Shown: positions 32,362-42,849, counted from the first letter of the stretch. The stretch: 64,000 nt of DNA from Odontocerum albicorne (GCA_949825065.1 OX463848.1:26250699-26314698), one strand, 5' to 3'. Translations and numbers: made by a program. Notes: a model not told the origin generated them from the letters alone.

Positions 32362-32829
32362 AAAACCACCAATAAGGCGGCTGCAATATCGGGATGCCTA
32401 AGAACACCGGTGTGGAATAATAAACACATGAGAATAGAAAGTAAAGTCAGAATATACAAGATATGTGTGAGACCGATAGCCACCTACGGAATAGAGACCA
32501 GAGCAGACACATCTAGAACAAAATCTTTCCTGAGAACCTCGGAAATGAAAACACTGAGATGTATAACCGGAAACACACTAAGAGATAGAATCAGAAACAC
32601 CGAAATAAGGAGAAAGTGTAGTACAGAAGACATCGTCAGGTGGGGAAGACAACGAAGGCGATACTGGAACGAACATGTAAACAGAATGCAAGACGACAGA
32701 CTTCCACGTGTCGCCCTTCAAGGGAACCCAGCCGGAAGAAGATTACCGGGAAGACCTCCGAAGAGATGGCGTGACAGCTGGCAGTCCACGTCACAAGAAG
32801 GGGAACAAGAGGATCTATCTTATCTATAG
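32362..32829 (+). pseudogene. RTE-like LINE, C-terminal end
   Basis: An open frame reads AAISGCLRTPVWNNKHMRIE, then SKVRIYKICVRPIATYGIET, FLRTSEMKTLRCITGNTLRD, RGxQRRRYWNEHVNRM-type block and GRPPKRWRDSWQSTSQE. It represents the end of the polymerase and the C-terminal tail. It is the same family as 6960-7265 (-). The stop at 32827 lies in a TATCTTATCTATAG repeat that probably is the 3' tail. 5' truncated and so inactive. Confidence 0.8.
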
Positions 32830-32878
32830 AAATATTGAAACAACAAACAAATCTATCTTATCTTATCTATAGAAAGAG
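32811..32878 (+). repeat. LINE 3' tail with TATCTATAGAAA repeats
   Basis: GGATCTATCTTATCTATAGA appears twice (32812 and 32851) with TATCTTATC expansions. A simple-repeat tail is usual for RTE-type LINEs, which lack poly(A). Confidence 0.6.
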
Positions 32879-32889
32879 GAAGAAGAAGA

Positions 32890-33600
32890 AGAAAACCACC
32901 ACGGGTTTACTTGGATATGTTATTTTGTTGTTGTTACTGGTTTCATTTCTGTTCTGTGTATTTTGTTTCATTAGATGTTATCGCCTGCAGCAAGTTATTC
33001 AATTCTTATCTGAATAATTATTCTTGCTGTTTCTGACACCGTATTTGTTGGCCGTAACTACAATATTTTCATAAGCGATTGGTTTTCCATTTCAAGTTTA
33101 ATGTCTATGAGTAGGTCGCTTTTTCTTTTCATATTCTGTAAGGGTATTTGTAAATACAATAAAACATCCATTAAATTTGTTCTATTTTCAATGCCATTGT
33201 GCATCAGTTTGAATCCATGACAAATGTCTTGATGTGGCACCACTCTATTTTGTGTCCTGTAAATAATAGCTTTTCTTTCTTCAGGAATTACTTATTTTAA
33301 TGCCGAGTCCATTCCATGATCTTTAATTCCATGCCATTCTTATTTCTAGATTTTTTATCAACGATATTGGTTAAGTAACAAGGCACTCCAGGTTCATATT
33401 ATTCGCTGACAATTTAAATGTCTTAAAAAAACGTCTTCATATGATGACCGTTTACTCTTTCAGTTGAACTTGAATGCTTTTTGAGAGTGGAGTAAAATCA
33501 ACAAACTTTATTATAATATTTCTAAATGTAAAATCTTGTCTTTTTCCCAGAGGAATGATTTTCAAACACTATAGATACACTGAATGGTCTTATAATTCAG
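32890..33600. other. Gene-free stretch
   Basis: A GAAGAAGAAG run at the left is followed by AT-rich DNA without recognised genes. Confidence 0.4.
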
Positions 33601-33639
33601 AGTAAAATGCATCAAATATTTGGGGTACTCATTTTTACA

Positions 33640-34030
33640 GTAGGCTTTCATTTGGTCCTTACATGGAGGAACTACGAGTATGTGAGTCTGCTTATAGAGT
33701 ACTAGGATTTGTTATACGAGTTTCTTAAGTCATTTAGGGGGGGGGGGGAGGTCTTAGATCCTCTTTACTGTGCGCTGCAACATAGCAAGTTAGAATGTAG
33801 AGCATTGGTGTGGAGCCCGCGGGGGATACGTTACTCTCAAATGGTAGAGAAAGTTCAAAATATTTTTTTGAGATCTCTACTTACGTGAGTGCGGTTTCTA
33901 GCCATACCTTTATTCTACAAGATTTCTTCTAGGTATGTTGGGATACTACCTCTTAAGCGTGAAACGGGATGTGAGGATATCGTTTAAGTAGCTAACGGGA
34001 GCAATATCTAATCCAACTATGTTGAAAAAA
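33640..34030 (+). pseudogene. Jockey-like LINE polymerase C-terminus
   Basis: Frames joined across breaks read RLSFGPYMEELRVCESAYRV, LYCALQHSKLECRALVWSPR, then MVEKVQNIFLRSLL. This matches the L-x-x-A-L-V-x-S-x-L-E-Y-x-x-V-x-W-S-P block, as in 17610-18070. A G9 run at 33737-33747 falls inside. Confidence 0.6.
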
Positions 34031-34071
34031 ATAGGGGTTTATGTTCCTGACAACTATTTGAAGTACAGAAA

Positions 34072-34360
34072 TATTGATATATTTAGACTGGCAATAAGTA
34101 TAACTAACTAGCCTAGTGCTCTTTTTTTGTTTTACGGTTTGTTTCTTTTGAATAATGCCTCAAATATTGATATATTTAGACTGGCAATAAGTATAACTAA
34201 CTAGCCTGCTGCTCTTCTTTTGTTTTACGGTTTGTTTCTTTTGAATAATGCCTCAAATATTGATATATTTAGACTGGCAATAAGTATAACTAACTAGCCT
34301 ACTGCTCTTCTTTTGTTTTACGGTTTGGTTCTTTTGAATAATGCCTCAAATATTGATATA
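34072..34360. repeat. 92-bp tandem repeat, three copies
   Basis: Units beginning AATATTGATATATTTAGACT and containing GGCAATAAGTATAACTAACT and TTTTGTTTTACGGTTTGTTT occur at about 34072, 34164 and 34256, with the start of a fourth at 34348. The unit translates as NIDIFRLAISITN, the end of the preceding LINE, so the array grew from its C-terminal codons and 3' flank. Confidence 0.85.
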
Positions 34361-34423
34361 CATTTTACCTTTTCTCTGTAAGAATATCACCAATTGCGAA
34401 TTCGTTAAAATGGTACGTACATA

Positions 34424-35327
34424 CGAGGCGTATCCAGAAAGTAAGGGTACTGAGGCTCTCACGACCGGATGGATTTTATTTTCGACATGTTGGCTACACT
34501 TCCGTGTAGCCTGACCCTTCCCCTCCGCAACGAGACCGGTTTGAGGTCAGTACGTTGAGAAGTGTCGACGCGACAACACGTTTCGTGAAAAATGTCAACC
34601 CCACCTCCCGCCAAGTGCGAAATAGTGGAGGCCGGGCAAGAGTTTTTGAGGCGCTGCAAACTCCATGGAGATGAATTTCTCCGCTCCATCGTTACTGGAG
34701 ATGAAACTTGGGTTTCACACTACACGCCTGAAACCAAAAGGCAGTCTCAACAGTGGCGTCACACCTCTTCACCCTCCCCCAAAAAGTTCAAAACCACAAT
34801 TTTAGCCAAGAAAATCATGGCATCCGTGTTTTGGGACTGTCAAGGCATAATTTTAATTGAATATATGCCTCAAGGGGAGACCATCAACTCTGCAAGATAC
34901 TGTGAGACCCTAAAAAATTGCGGAGGGCGATTCAGAACAAGAAGAGAGGCATGCTGACAAAGGGAACTGCTCGCCTCGTTTAAATGGGATGTCCTGAACC
35001 ATCCCGCGCATTGCCCTGACCTAGCACCTTCAGATTACTATCTCTTTACCTCCCTGAAGCTGCACATGGGTGGAAAAAGGTTTTCAACCGACGAGGAGGT
35101 AAAGGAAGAGGTGGAGAAGTGGACGGAGGGGTTGGCGGGAAACTACTTCGAAGAAGGCATCAAAAATTGATACCCCGCTTCACCACCTGCATTAAGAGGA
35201 ATGGCGACTATGTCGAAAAATAGCTTACATATGTACTATAGTACGGTAACCACGTAATTTTTTTGTTTAAATAAAAAAAATTGTAACCTACAAAAATTCA
35301 GTACACTTACTTTCTGAATATGCCTCG
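34424..35327 (+). mobile_element. Mariner element, 904 bp, internally deleted
   Basis: Ends CGAGGCGTATCCAGAAAGTA (34424) and the reverse complement of CGAGGCATATTCAGAAAGTA (ending 35327) lie next to TA on both sides. It is GC-richer than the flanks, which suggests a later arrival. About 400 bp of the N-terminal coding region is missing. Confidence 0.88.
34592..35170 (+). pseudogene. Mariner transposase, N-terminal deletion and frameshift
   Basis: Frame 34592-34957 contains FLRSIVTGDETWVSHYTPET (first catalytic aspartate), KIMASVFWDCQGIILIEYMP and GETINSARYCETL, then breaks. After a deletion that removes the HDNAxxH block (second aspartate), LKWDVLNHPAHCPDLAPSDY carries the third aspartate and FTSLKLHMGGKRFSTDEEVK continues to near 35170. 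Inactive. Confidence 0.85.
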
Positions 35328-35329
35328 TA

Positions 35330-36015
35330 TTTAAACTATCGAAAAGGGAAATTGGTTGATGATCGCTATCCTATCGATAGGAAATATCTGATAGTGTCAA
35401 GTTCACACAAATTAACTTAAGTCAACCTTAGTTCATAATAACTCAATTAAAACCACCCTGTTATGTGTACTTTCAACATTTTAATTAAAGAGTAGTAATT
35501 ACTGGCGATGTGATGACAGGCTGTCAAATGTAATTTTTAATTAAGTTTAATTGTAACATTCTGTTCTATCATTTATTAGTAATATGGTATGATAGGCCAT
35601 CCCTCGCAATCCAGGGTGATTGTCAGCCATTCTGTAGATAAATAAAATGAATATATAAAACATGACCAGAGTCCGGAGTTCCGTGCCTTCTAGGGACGAT
35701 TCAAAAATTACATGCGATTTTTCCAATAAGAATCTTAATGAATATGAATATCTGATATTCATTTTTATAGAACACGCGTTATTTTTTATTTATTCGTTTC
35801 ATCCACGGTCGATGCTGACGACAAAATAATTTCCTACATTTCTTGTATACCTTGACATTATATGTAATAGACCAGCATGTTTAACAGGCATTAGTTATTG
35901 TATTCAAGTGTTATAACTAATTACTGATTATTTTTAATAAACCAAGGATATCAACTTTTTAAAATTGCTTTTGAGTATCTCCCAACCAGTCCTACTGGAC
36001 TTGACACCCCCAATC
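35330..36015. other. Gene-free stretch
   Basis: It contains a CTATCCTATCGATAGG palindrome (35368-35383) and the repeat word TTCGTTTCATCCACGGTCGA near 35795, shared with 14120. No genes. Confidence 0.4.
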
Positions 36016-36017
36016 AC

Positions 36018-36466
36018 TGTATTGTATTACACTTTCGATGTATACAGCACATCCTGGTGGGTTTATTGACATGTGACAATCTCTTCCCCCCAATACGCTA
36101 AGATGCCTTAACCCTGAGAGCGCTACGAGAAAAAAATATAATTGTCTATCTAGTGCTGAGATATATTTACGATTCGGACGTTCGTGATAAATATTTATTT
36201 TAAACAACAAAAAAACAAAAAACAAATATTTTTACAACATAAATATATTTTAGAATACGTACCCTTGTATTCTAAATGAATGATATTCATTTAGAATACA
36301 ACGGTAGAACAAATTTCTTCCACTGCTATAGCAGTGCGCCGATCTCTCAGGGTTAAATGAAAATCAGATCGAAATCTTTGTTTTTAATTGAGTTCCAACA
36401 GGAATCGAATCCGCAACCCCCGCATATAAAAAGGGCGTCTAATCAACGCTTTATATATGGAGGTCT
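36018..36466 (-). repeat. SINE family 1 reverse copy, interrupted by a MITE
   Basis: The tail (GTATTGTATTACACTTTCGA, GGTTTATTGACATGTGACAA) lies left of the MITE; the body (AATGAAAATCAGATCGAAAT) and head (CAGGAATCGAATCCGCAACC, ATGGAGGTC) lie right of it. Removing 36112-36356 restores GCCTTAA-TGAAAA, matching GCCTTAAGTGAAAA of the copy at 1213-1432. Confidence 0.85.
36112..36352. mobile_element. piggyBac-like MITE, 241 bp, TTAA target
   Basis: It starts CCCTGAGAG and ends CTCTCAGGG, flanked by TTAA (36108-36111 and 36353-36356). Inside, TTGTATTCTAAATGAAT and its reverse complement ATTCATTTAGAATACAA form a perfect 17-bp stem with a 3-bp loop (36265-36301). It is inserted in a SINE, which dates it as younger than that copy. 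Confidence 0.88.
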
Positions 36467-36727
36467 TCATTATTGTGCCATTATAATTAAGATATGTCAG
36501 AACTTGAGTAAATAGTTGATTTGTTCCGGTTGCCAGACACGATTCCAAAATTACATTAAGTTTTTCAAGTAATATTATATATGTTATACATTTTTGAAGA
36601 GCACCTACTTATGTTTGTTTATTTCTTTCATCGATTGGATGAAATTGAAGATATCAAAAATATATTTCGTATGTTCTATAGCATAATGACTAACCAGCAT
36701 AACTATACAGAAAAAGCGTTTCGTCGT

Positions 36728-36845
36728 ACATAGTACCACCTGTCAGGTTTATTGTCATGTATCAATCTCTTTCAACTAACCGGAAATATGTTAACGAGAC
36801 CTTCAGGGAAAATCAGATTGGAACTCGAAAATAAATTGGGGTCAA
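36728..36845 (-). repeat. SINE family 1 tail and body fragment
   Basis: CAGGTTTATTGTCATGTATC, TTTCAACTAACCGGAAATAT and GGAAAATCAGATTGGAAC match the reverse complement of the SINE body. The head is lost. Confidence 0.75.
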
Positions 36846-37059
36846 ATAATTCTCAATGATACACTTTCATAAAATTTGTAAAAGAAATAAAACAATGGAA
36901 AAGGGCTGGAATTAAAAAAAACATCGATTTTTGACGGTACCCTAAACATTCATATTCAAGAACGATCGCGTACCACAGTTTGCGAATCGTTTGTGTCAAC
37001 CGTTTATTTTAAGTTTTATCTTTAATGTGTACCTACCCACAATAGTTTATTGTTATTGT

Positions 37060-37378
37060 GACCTCCGTGGCATAATTGATAATACCCTAGAATTTCACCC
37101 GGAGGATTCGAGTTCGATTCCCGAAGTGTCCTGGTCTGGTAAAAAAGTTCGTCTGGAAACAATATTCGCGCATTTGTCTTGACTTGCAGTAGTATTGCCA
37201 ACACATGGCATGACGAAGGGTGGGTTCCGTTGCCAATGGTTCTAAACTCGAAGGCTCGATTCATGAGGTCAAATACAGCGTCTCCCGGCTACGCCCTTCA
37301 ATATGTCTCCATCGCTAATTCGGATATGCTGGGGAGTACCATACGCGTAATGATGATAATAATATTTATTTAAACCTT
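37060..37378 (+). repeat. tRNA-headed SINE, family 2, copy 1
   Basis: The head is the same type as family 1 (ACCTCCGTGGCATAATTGAT, GAGTTCGATTCCCG) but the body differs: GTCTGGTAAAAAAGTTCGTC, ATCGCTAATTCGGATATGC and GTACCATACGCGTAATGATG. The same body follows a head at 56257-56605. Two tails on one head type suggest modular SINE evolution. Confidence 0.7.
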
Positions 37379-37379
37379 G

Positions 37380-37925
37380 TGAACTGCAACTAAGTTATGA
37401 AAGTCGTTGAATAAGCATGTAAATCTATATGTTGCTGCTGATAGCGTCACGTGTTGTTTGACATACAGTAACCTGAAATCTGGCATATGGATAAGAAACC
37501 TGGACATTCGGTTGTCAGATAGAAATCATATATGTTAGGTAAGTGAAAAATAACGTAAAAAAACAGGACATTTTAAAAGCATGTTTTTAAGGTGGGTTCG
37601 AGTGGTCTAGATTTTAAAGAATTTTGTATTTAGTTAAAGCAAAAAAAGTTATACAACCTTGATCCCATTTACATAGGTTTGCTTCTGTGAAAGAGAGATT
37701 TCAACGCTGACCACTGTGACGACAACTACCTACTAGAAATCGATAGGAAGCAGGCTAGCCAAGCGTGACACGCGTCTTGCACTGTCGAAGACTTTCCCTA
37801 AAATTTCCGTTTTAAGTTTTCCTGACTCAAAACACCAACAGACACGAGTATCTTGGTAAGTTGGTCTTCAAATATTTTCAATACATTCTTGGAATGCCTT
37901 GTCAATCTAAAACTTACTCTTTTCA
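37380..37925. other. Gene-free stretch
   Basis: No gene, RNA or repeat recognised. It includes a moderately GC-rich part at 37690-37800 without an open frame. Confidence 0.4.
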
Positions 37926-37930
37926 TTACC

Positions 37931-38040
37931 TCATTCCAACTTTATATGAACTTATCCACAATCTTACTTCATTCCAACTTTATATGAACTTATCCACAAT
38001 CTTACTTCATTCCAACTTTATATTAACTTATCCGCAATCT
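37931..38040. repeat. 38-bp tandem repeat, three copies
   Basis: TCATTCCAACTTTATATGAA followed by CTTATCCACAATCTTACT is repeated from 37931, 37969 and 38007; the third is slightly diverged (TATTAACTTATCCGC). Confidence 0.88.
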
Positions 38041-38041
38041 C

Positions 38042-38125
38042 TATGACTTATTTGGTAAAGCGTCTTCTTCCAACCCGGGGGTTTCGGGTTCTATTCCTGT
38101 TGGTAAGAAAAAAAAAAAAGAAAAA
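38042..38125 (+). repeat. SINE tRNA-like head with A-rich tail
   Basis: ATGACTTATTTGGTAAAGCG, CCAACCCGGGGGTTTCGGGT and TCTATTCCTGTTGGTAAG followed by an A/G-rich run. The B box is changed by one base. It directly abuts the 38-bp array. Confidence 0.65.
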
Positions 38126-38399
38126 AAGTAGAACTAATTTGTTAACTGCTTTTCCTTTGTTACGCGAGCTGTCCCTTTTGATTAGGACCTCGGATATTGA
38201 TATTTTCCACATTTCAGAAAATGTTTGTAAAGAAAGCATTTCAAGCTTTTTTTAATTATGGGAGTTAGTTGTTGCGACTTAACAATTATTTTTTATTTCT
38301 TATAACTATATATTTCTCTTTAAGTTTATGTAATTGGGTTTAACCTGTATACGTGTATATTAGCTTTGTAAAATAAATATCAACATCCTGTCGTGTAGT

Positions 38400-38625
38400 T
38401 CATGATTGAGCATCGTGACTCTCATAATAGCCTCTGACGACTTCTCTCCATCCATCCCTGCACTTCGCGTTTCGAAGGTAAGTTGTTAAGGGTACTCCAG
38501 TGGCGTGGTCATTCCAATGCATTAGAATTATTCCTCTTGTGCGTCGTCCTTTCACGCCTCTAGTAACCACAAACCTCTCCAAACTGTCTCCTTGGTCACG
38601 TGCAATGTACCAAAGAATCGGAGGT
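38400..38625 (-). pseudogene. LINE polymerase C-terminal tail
   Basis: The minus strand reads VKGRRTRGIILMHWNDHATG, then PLTTYLRNAKCRDGWREVVR and YYESHDAQS. This matches the G-K-R-x-R-G-R-x-x-x-R-W...A-x-x-R-x-x-W-R-x-x-V-x-x-x-x-S-H-D block at the very end of many arthropod LINE proteins. Confidence 0.7.
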
Positions 38626-38668
38626 ATCGTACTGTATACAACGAAAGTGTAATACAATACAATAACAA
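38626..38668 (+). repeat. SINE family 1 terminal fragment
   Basis: ATCGTACTGTATACAACGAA and AGTGTAATACAATACAATA match the last 40 bp of the SINE. Confidence 0.7.
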
Positions 38669-38759
38669 TTTCCGTAAGTTCTTGTGTACTTGTTCATAAT
38701 TGATTTAGTACTACTTTGCTGTACAATTGTCGACAAAATAATGACATAATGTTCCTGTG

Positions 38760-38965
38760 TCCGAGAAATTATGGAATGGAAGATATTGTAAGGTGTGGTA
38801 GAAACCGCAGAATACACTATCGAGGGCATACAGAAAGAAAGACAATGAAATACCCATTAGAAGATCTTCGAAAACATGGAAGAATAGTTGGGAGTCAACC
38901 TGACAATAATTGCACTTCTGATGATTATAGACCACAGGTCCAACTTAAGTGGAAAAACATTTTTA
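38760..38965 (+). pseudogene. LINE C-terminal relic
   Basis: MEDIVRCGRNRRIHYRGHTE followed by RKTMKYPLEDLRKHGR resembles the D-I-V-x-W-x-R-x-R-R-x-x-W-x-x-H-V-x-R-M block of RTE-like LINEs. The rest of the frame is not conserved. Confidence 0.45.
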
Positions 38966-38969
38966 AAAT

Positions 38970-40010
38970 AGTGGATTTTTTAAAAGGGTGTTGATATTTG
39001 TGCCACCTTATACATCAATATAAAAATATAAATAGGTCAAAACCCGTACGGCTGTCGAATACTTGGATTCTCTCCGAAAGTAATTCGAAATTTGAATCTC
39101 GGTGGGGATACTGAACGAATTTTAAATACCTAGCTAACAATTTTTGAACCGGTGTAAAAGGGGACGATGTATAAATGATTGTATAAACAAATTTCACATT
39201 TATGAATATATGTTTTCATAAATGTAGAATTTGTTTTAATTCCGTGAATATTTCACGGGTTGCAACTAGTATAAAAATAAACACCCTATGATTTCCTCCT
39301 CACACAACTTGATTGCAATAAAGTACAGGGGGAGACAGCACACATCCTCCAGACATTGCACTGACCCTGCGCAAACGAGCACAAAATCAATCCAGACATG
39401 AGCTGCTCCGTGGCAGGGCCGAGTCCGGGCCGCTTCAGGAAAAATATCGGGCTTTTATTAAGTGTCCAATATGAACATATAAATGCGAAAAAGTACTGAA
39501 AACAAAACATTTTTTTTAGATTTATGTGTATATCAAATGAAAATACACAATTTATATAAAAAAATATTAAGTATTGTACATAATACCATCACCCCATTTC
39601 AATGTTGCGGTAGGTAGAGAGGATAGAGATTCAAACTTTCGTATTCCGACATAATTCGATTTCTCTACATACATTCATCTTCTCTAACGGTTCCTTCTGT
39701 TTCTGTTGCACCTTACAGTTTATTCTTTCAAAATTTCATTAACTTGGTTCAACCGTACTTTCTCGGTCGTCCTATATCATCGTTCCCACTTATGCTTACA
39801 ATAGTATTTATTAATTTTATTTTTAATTAAATAAAGGTTTAACCCAATCAAATAAAAAATGCATAATGTAAGAAAAATTTAAATAGATAAAATCTAAAAA
39901 TAATAAGTATACGATTATTCATGCTTCCCTGTGAAGTGACTCAGTTATGCCAACAAGGATTATTGAATTCAATCTTCAACGTATCACTTAAGATATGAAT
40001 ATCGGGAGAG
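38970..40010. other. Gene-free stretch
   Basis: A GC-richer patch at 39400-39440 (CAGGGCCGAGTCCGGGCCGC) may be a hAT subterminal piece. ACCATCACCCCATTTCAATG near 39588 resembles ACCATCACGTCATCTCCCTG near 42047, possibly a shared LINE 3' end on the minus strand. No genes. Confidence 0.4.
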
Positions 40011-40012
40011 AT

Positions 40013-40358
40013 CATTCCGCGCGCGAGTGATGACGCCTTGATACCTTAACATACGAGTAGTTCATGAATACGGCACAGAAAACATTCCGCGCGCGAGTGA
40101 TGACGCCTTGATACCTTAACATACGAGTAGTCCATGAATACGGCACAGAAAACATTCCGCGCGCGAGTGATGACGCCTTGATACCTTAACATACGAGTAG
40201 TTCATGAATACGGCACAGAAAACATTCCGCGCGCGAGTGATGATGCCTTGATACCTTAACATACGAGTAGTTCATGAATACGGCACAGAAAACATTCCGC
40301 ACGCGAGTGATGACGCCTTGATATTTTAACATAGTCCATGAATACGGCGCAGAAAACT
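40013..40358. repeat. 70-bp tandem repeat, five copies
   Basis: CATTCCGCGCGCGAGTGATG begins units at 40013, 40083, 40153, 40223 and 40293. Each contains CCTTGATACCTTAACATACG and CATGAATACGGCACAGAAAA. Units 1-4 are almost identical; the fifth is diverged and shorter. CpG density is far above the surroundings. Confidence 0.92.
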
Positions 40359-40593
40359 ATCTTAATGGCCGATGGTGGTAATATGTTAATTGTTCGATAT
40401 ATTAAACGAGTTTATGAGTGGGGTTCGCTATTTTCCCTGCATTTTTTTTATTTTGCATATTTTATGGTCAAATTTAGTCTTAAAAAATCCTTTTAATGTC
40501 AGTGAAATGTTACAGAAGGCTACGATCCAGGACTTAGAATTTCAACTCAGAATATTTTGCCATCGGAACCTCAGGTCTAGTCTGTGAAGATTT

Positions 40594-40825
40594 TGACCCG
40601 TATTCATAGTCCGACCTTAACACTAAATAATTAATATTTACCATTTTTACTGAAGAAATCAGTTTTTAAAGTGAAATTTGGTACAAATTCTTCATAGCTT
40701 TTTTAAATAATGAGTTACGTGGTTTCATTACCTGAAAGTTTGGAGATCCAACTCTGAATGGAAATAACGATTTTTTTGGTTTGAAATTAGGATTTAGGCT
40801 GGACTATGAATTTAGTACAATTAGC
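40594..40825. mobile_element. MITE-like repeat with CATAGTCCGACCTTAA ends, copy A
   Basis: It starts CCGTATTCATAGTCCGACCT and ends with the inverse, GATTTAGGCTGGACTATGAA. The inner part GTGAAATTTGGTACAAATTC, GTTACGTGGTTTCATTACCT reappears inverted at 41730-41860. A non-coding element of about 230 bp; the duplicated target was not resolved. Confidence 0.65.
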
Positions 40826-41311
40826 CCACAACGAAAAGGCGTCAACTATTATATTGACAGGATATCTCCAACGATCTGGATCGCCTGTTATCATTATTTA
40901 GTAATTATAACACTTCTTCCGAGTTCTCGTTTCAGATATACTGACCTATATTCAGGGCTATCGAGTAGCTAAAATATTTATCGAATTAAACTATTTTTTG
41001 AACGTAGACTAAACAAAATGCCATCAATTTCAAAAGTGCTGTAGCTTAGATCTTCAGATCTATGACCAAATTGCTGTCTAGGTCTGCATATTTGTCGAAA
41101 TTAAACTACTGTCTGAACGTTGATGAAATAACATGCTTTTATCTCAAATGCATTAGTCTACATTTTCAGATTTATGACAAAGTCGCAGTCTAGATCTTCA
41201 GAAATCTTTGTAGATCGATATGTGATAGTAACACATTCGGCTTTATGTGTAATGAAATGTTAATATATAATCATAAATTTATGTTTTGTTTTAACAAGTT
41301 CAGTGTTGAGC

Positions 41312-41403
41312 ACACGCCTCGCGTGGTCAACATCTTTCTGGTTGGTTGGAAGAGGTGACTGCGTGGCTAATCTGCCGGGTTGTACTGTATACAACGTACA
41401 ATA
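41312..41403 (+). repeat. SINE family 1 copy with internal deletion
   Basis: A head start (CGCCTCGCGTGGTCAA) is fused directly to the tail (CATCTTTCTGGTTGGTTGGA, GTACTGTATACAACGTACAA). The B box and body are missing. Confidence 0.65.
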
Positions 41404-41639
41404 TTTCCTCAAGTATCTCGGAACAAGTAAAATGTGGATTTAGTCCCTTTCTCATAATTATCTCTATATGTATGAGTTTATGTGGAATATAGTAAATTGA
41501 AATTTGATTCGAAATCTTAACTGCCTTTTTTATCAAACGTGTTTGGGTTATCTCGTCTTCTTATGCTTTCCGCACCCAGCACACCTTAAGCACGATTGTC
41601 GTATTTATTTCTTGTCATAAAAATATAACAACTCTTATG

Positions 41640-41910
41640 TCTGAATTTATAGTCCGGCCTAAATACTAATATCTAACCTTAAAATGTTGTGATTTGTATT
41701 CACAGTCGGACCTTATACGTTCCAAACCTTACTGTGCTCCTCTGATGATGTGAAAAAAGTGAGGTAATGAAACAACGTGACTCCTTCATTTAAGGAACTT
41801 ACGATAAATTTTTACGAAATTTAACTTTCAATACTATTTTTTTTAGTAAAATAATAGTTATGATTTAGTATTTAGTGTTAAGGTCGAACAATGAATTCGG
41901 GCATTGAAAA
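41640..41910. mobile_element. MITE-like repeat, copy B (inverted)
   Basis: ATTCACAGTCGGACCTTATA near 41699 and TTTAGTGTTAAGGTCGAACA ending near 41892 are inverted relative to copy A, with GTAATGAAACAACGTGACTC in between. A further single end, TTATAGTCCGGCCTAAATAC, lies at 41649, so a third fragment abuts it. Confidence 0.65.
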
Positions 41911-42186
41911 CGATAAAATATCAATTTCTTAAAAAATAAGACACGACATTATTTACGATTTTATTGTACGAGTACATAATTGTAAATCTCTGCGTTACGG
42001 TTTTACATAATTGTAAATCTCGGCCTTGCGGTGCATACATACATACCATCACGTCATCTCCCTGACGGGGTAGACAGAGAGGACAGAGCGCCAGACTTAC
42101 CTAACATCGATACACACCCTTCACTAATTCTACATCCATACGCATTCTCATACAACTCCTACGATTTCTCTGATTTTTTACGTTTT

Positions 42187-42231
42187 CTTCTTTCAAAATA
42201 TGATTTATTCACAAATTATTTTGAAAGAAGA
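42187..42231. repeat. Hairpin-forming inverted repeat
   Basis: CTTCTTTCAAAATATGATTT and its near-perfect inverse AAATTATTTTGAAAGAAG are separated by a few bases (42187-42231). Function unknown. Confidence 0.6.
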
Positions 42232-42234
42232 AAA

Positions 42235-42485
42235 AAAACACAGATTTTGAAAATTGCATTACGGTAATTTTGAAAAATGTTAATGAATCCTCTTAATCTC
42301 CTTCATAACAATTAAATTAGATTAGAAATGAGAATTCTCAACTATTGTACAATAGAATAACATCAAATCTCTGGTTTGTTCCAAGAGAGAGTAAACAGAT
42401 AGACTAACCCTTCAGTATATCCGAATCGGTAAATCGAACATATTGAAGAGTGTGGCCTGGACACAATATTTTATTCGACCCTAGT
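42235..42485. other. Gene-free stretch
   Basis: No genes or repeat boundaries recognised. Confidence 0.4.
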
Positions 42486-42487
42486 TA

Positions 42488-42560
42488 TCTTGCATTCGGA
42501 TTTAGAACCGCTGGAGTAGGCACGGAACCCGCGGTTCGTCATTGCACATCTTGACTACAC
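42488..42560 (+). repeat. Dispersed repeat GAACCGCTGGAGTAGGCACG, copy 2
   Basis: It matches 25902-25970. Adjacent to the third copy of the 9-kb repeat, so both may be parts of one larger element. Confidence 0.6.
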
Positions 42561-42567
42561 TACCTTA

Positions 42568-42783
42568 CGAGGCAACATTACTAGCACATGGTGTGGGCTG
42601 AAAAACAACTGATATTCTCGCGGCCGGGGTCTCCCTATATTGGTAGGGTGTATCTCGGCCGGAAGGATGTTATGAGAGGAGCCCAGACCTTTTGATAGCT
42701 TATCTCTTAAATGTATTTTCTGTAGTTTATCTTGAGATATATGTGCGATTACAGAATGTATGTACATACTATGTTGCTATCAA
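42568..42783 (-). repeat. Interspersed repeat, copy 3 of 3
   Basis: Reverse complement of the 9249-9535 series: CACATATATCTCAAGATAAA, AAATACATTTAAGAGATAAG, GGTCTGGGCTCCTCTCATAA and TTTTTCAGCCCACACC. It lacks the downstream ATACCACCTCAG part. Confidence 0.7.
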
Positions 42784-42849
42784 TAAACCTATATTTATTT
42801 ATTTATTATACGTACTCGGCGCGCGCATATTGTTACCGGACGGATTAAT

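Noticed and set aside
39275..39515. Minus-strand gene at the GC-richer patch
   Set aside because: The frame has no recognisable domain and the GC patch resembles a hAT subterminal sequence.
40013..40358. CRISPR-like array
   Set aside because: The 70-bp units are repeated in full; there are no variable spacers.
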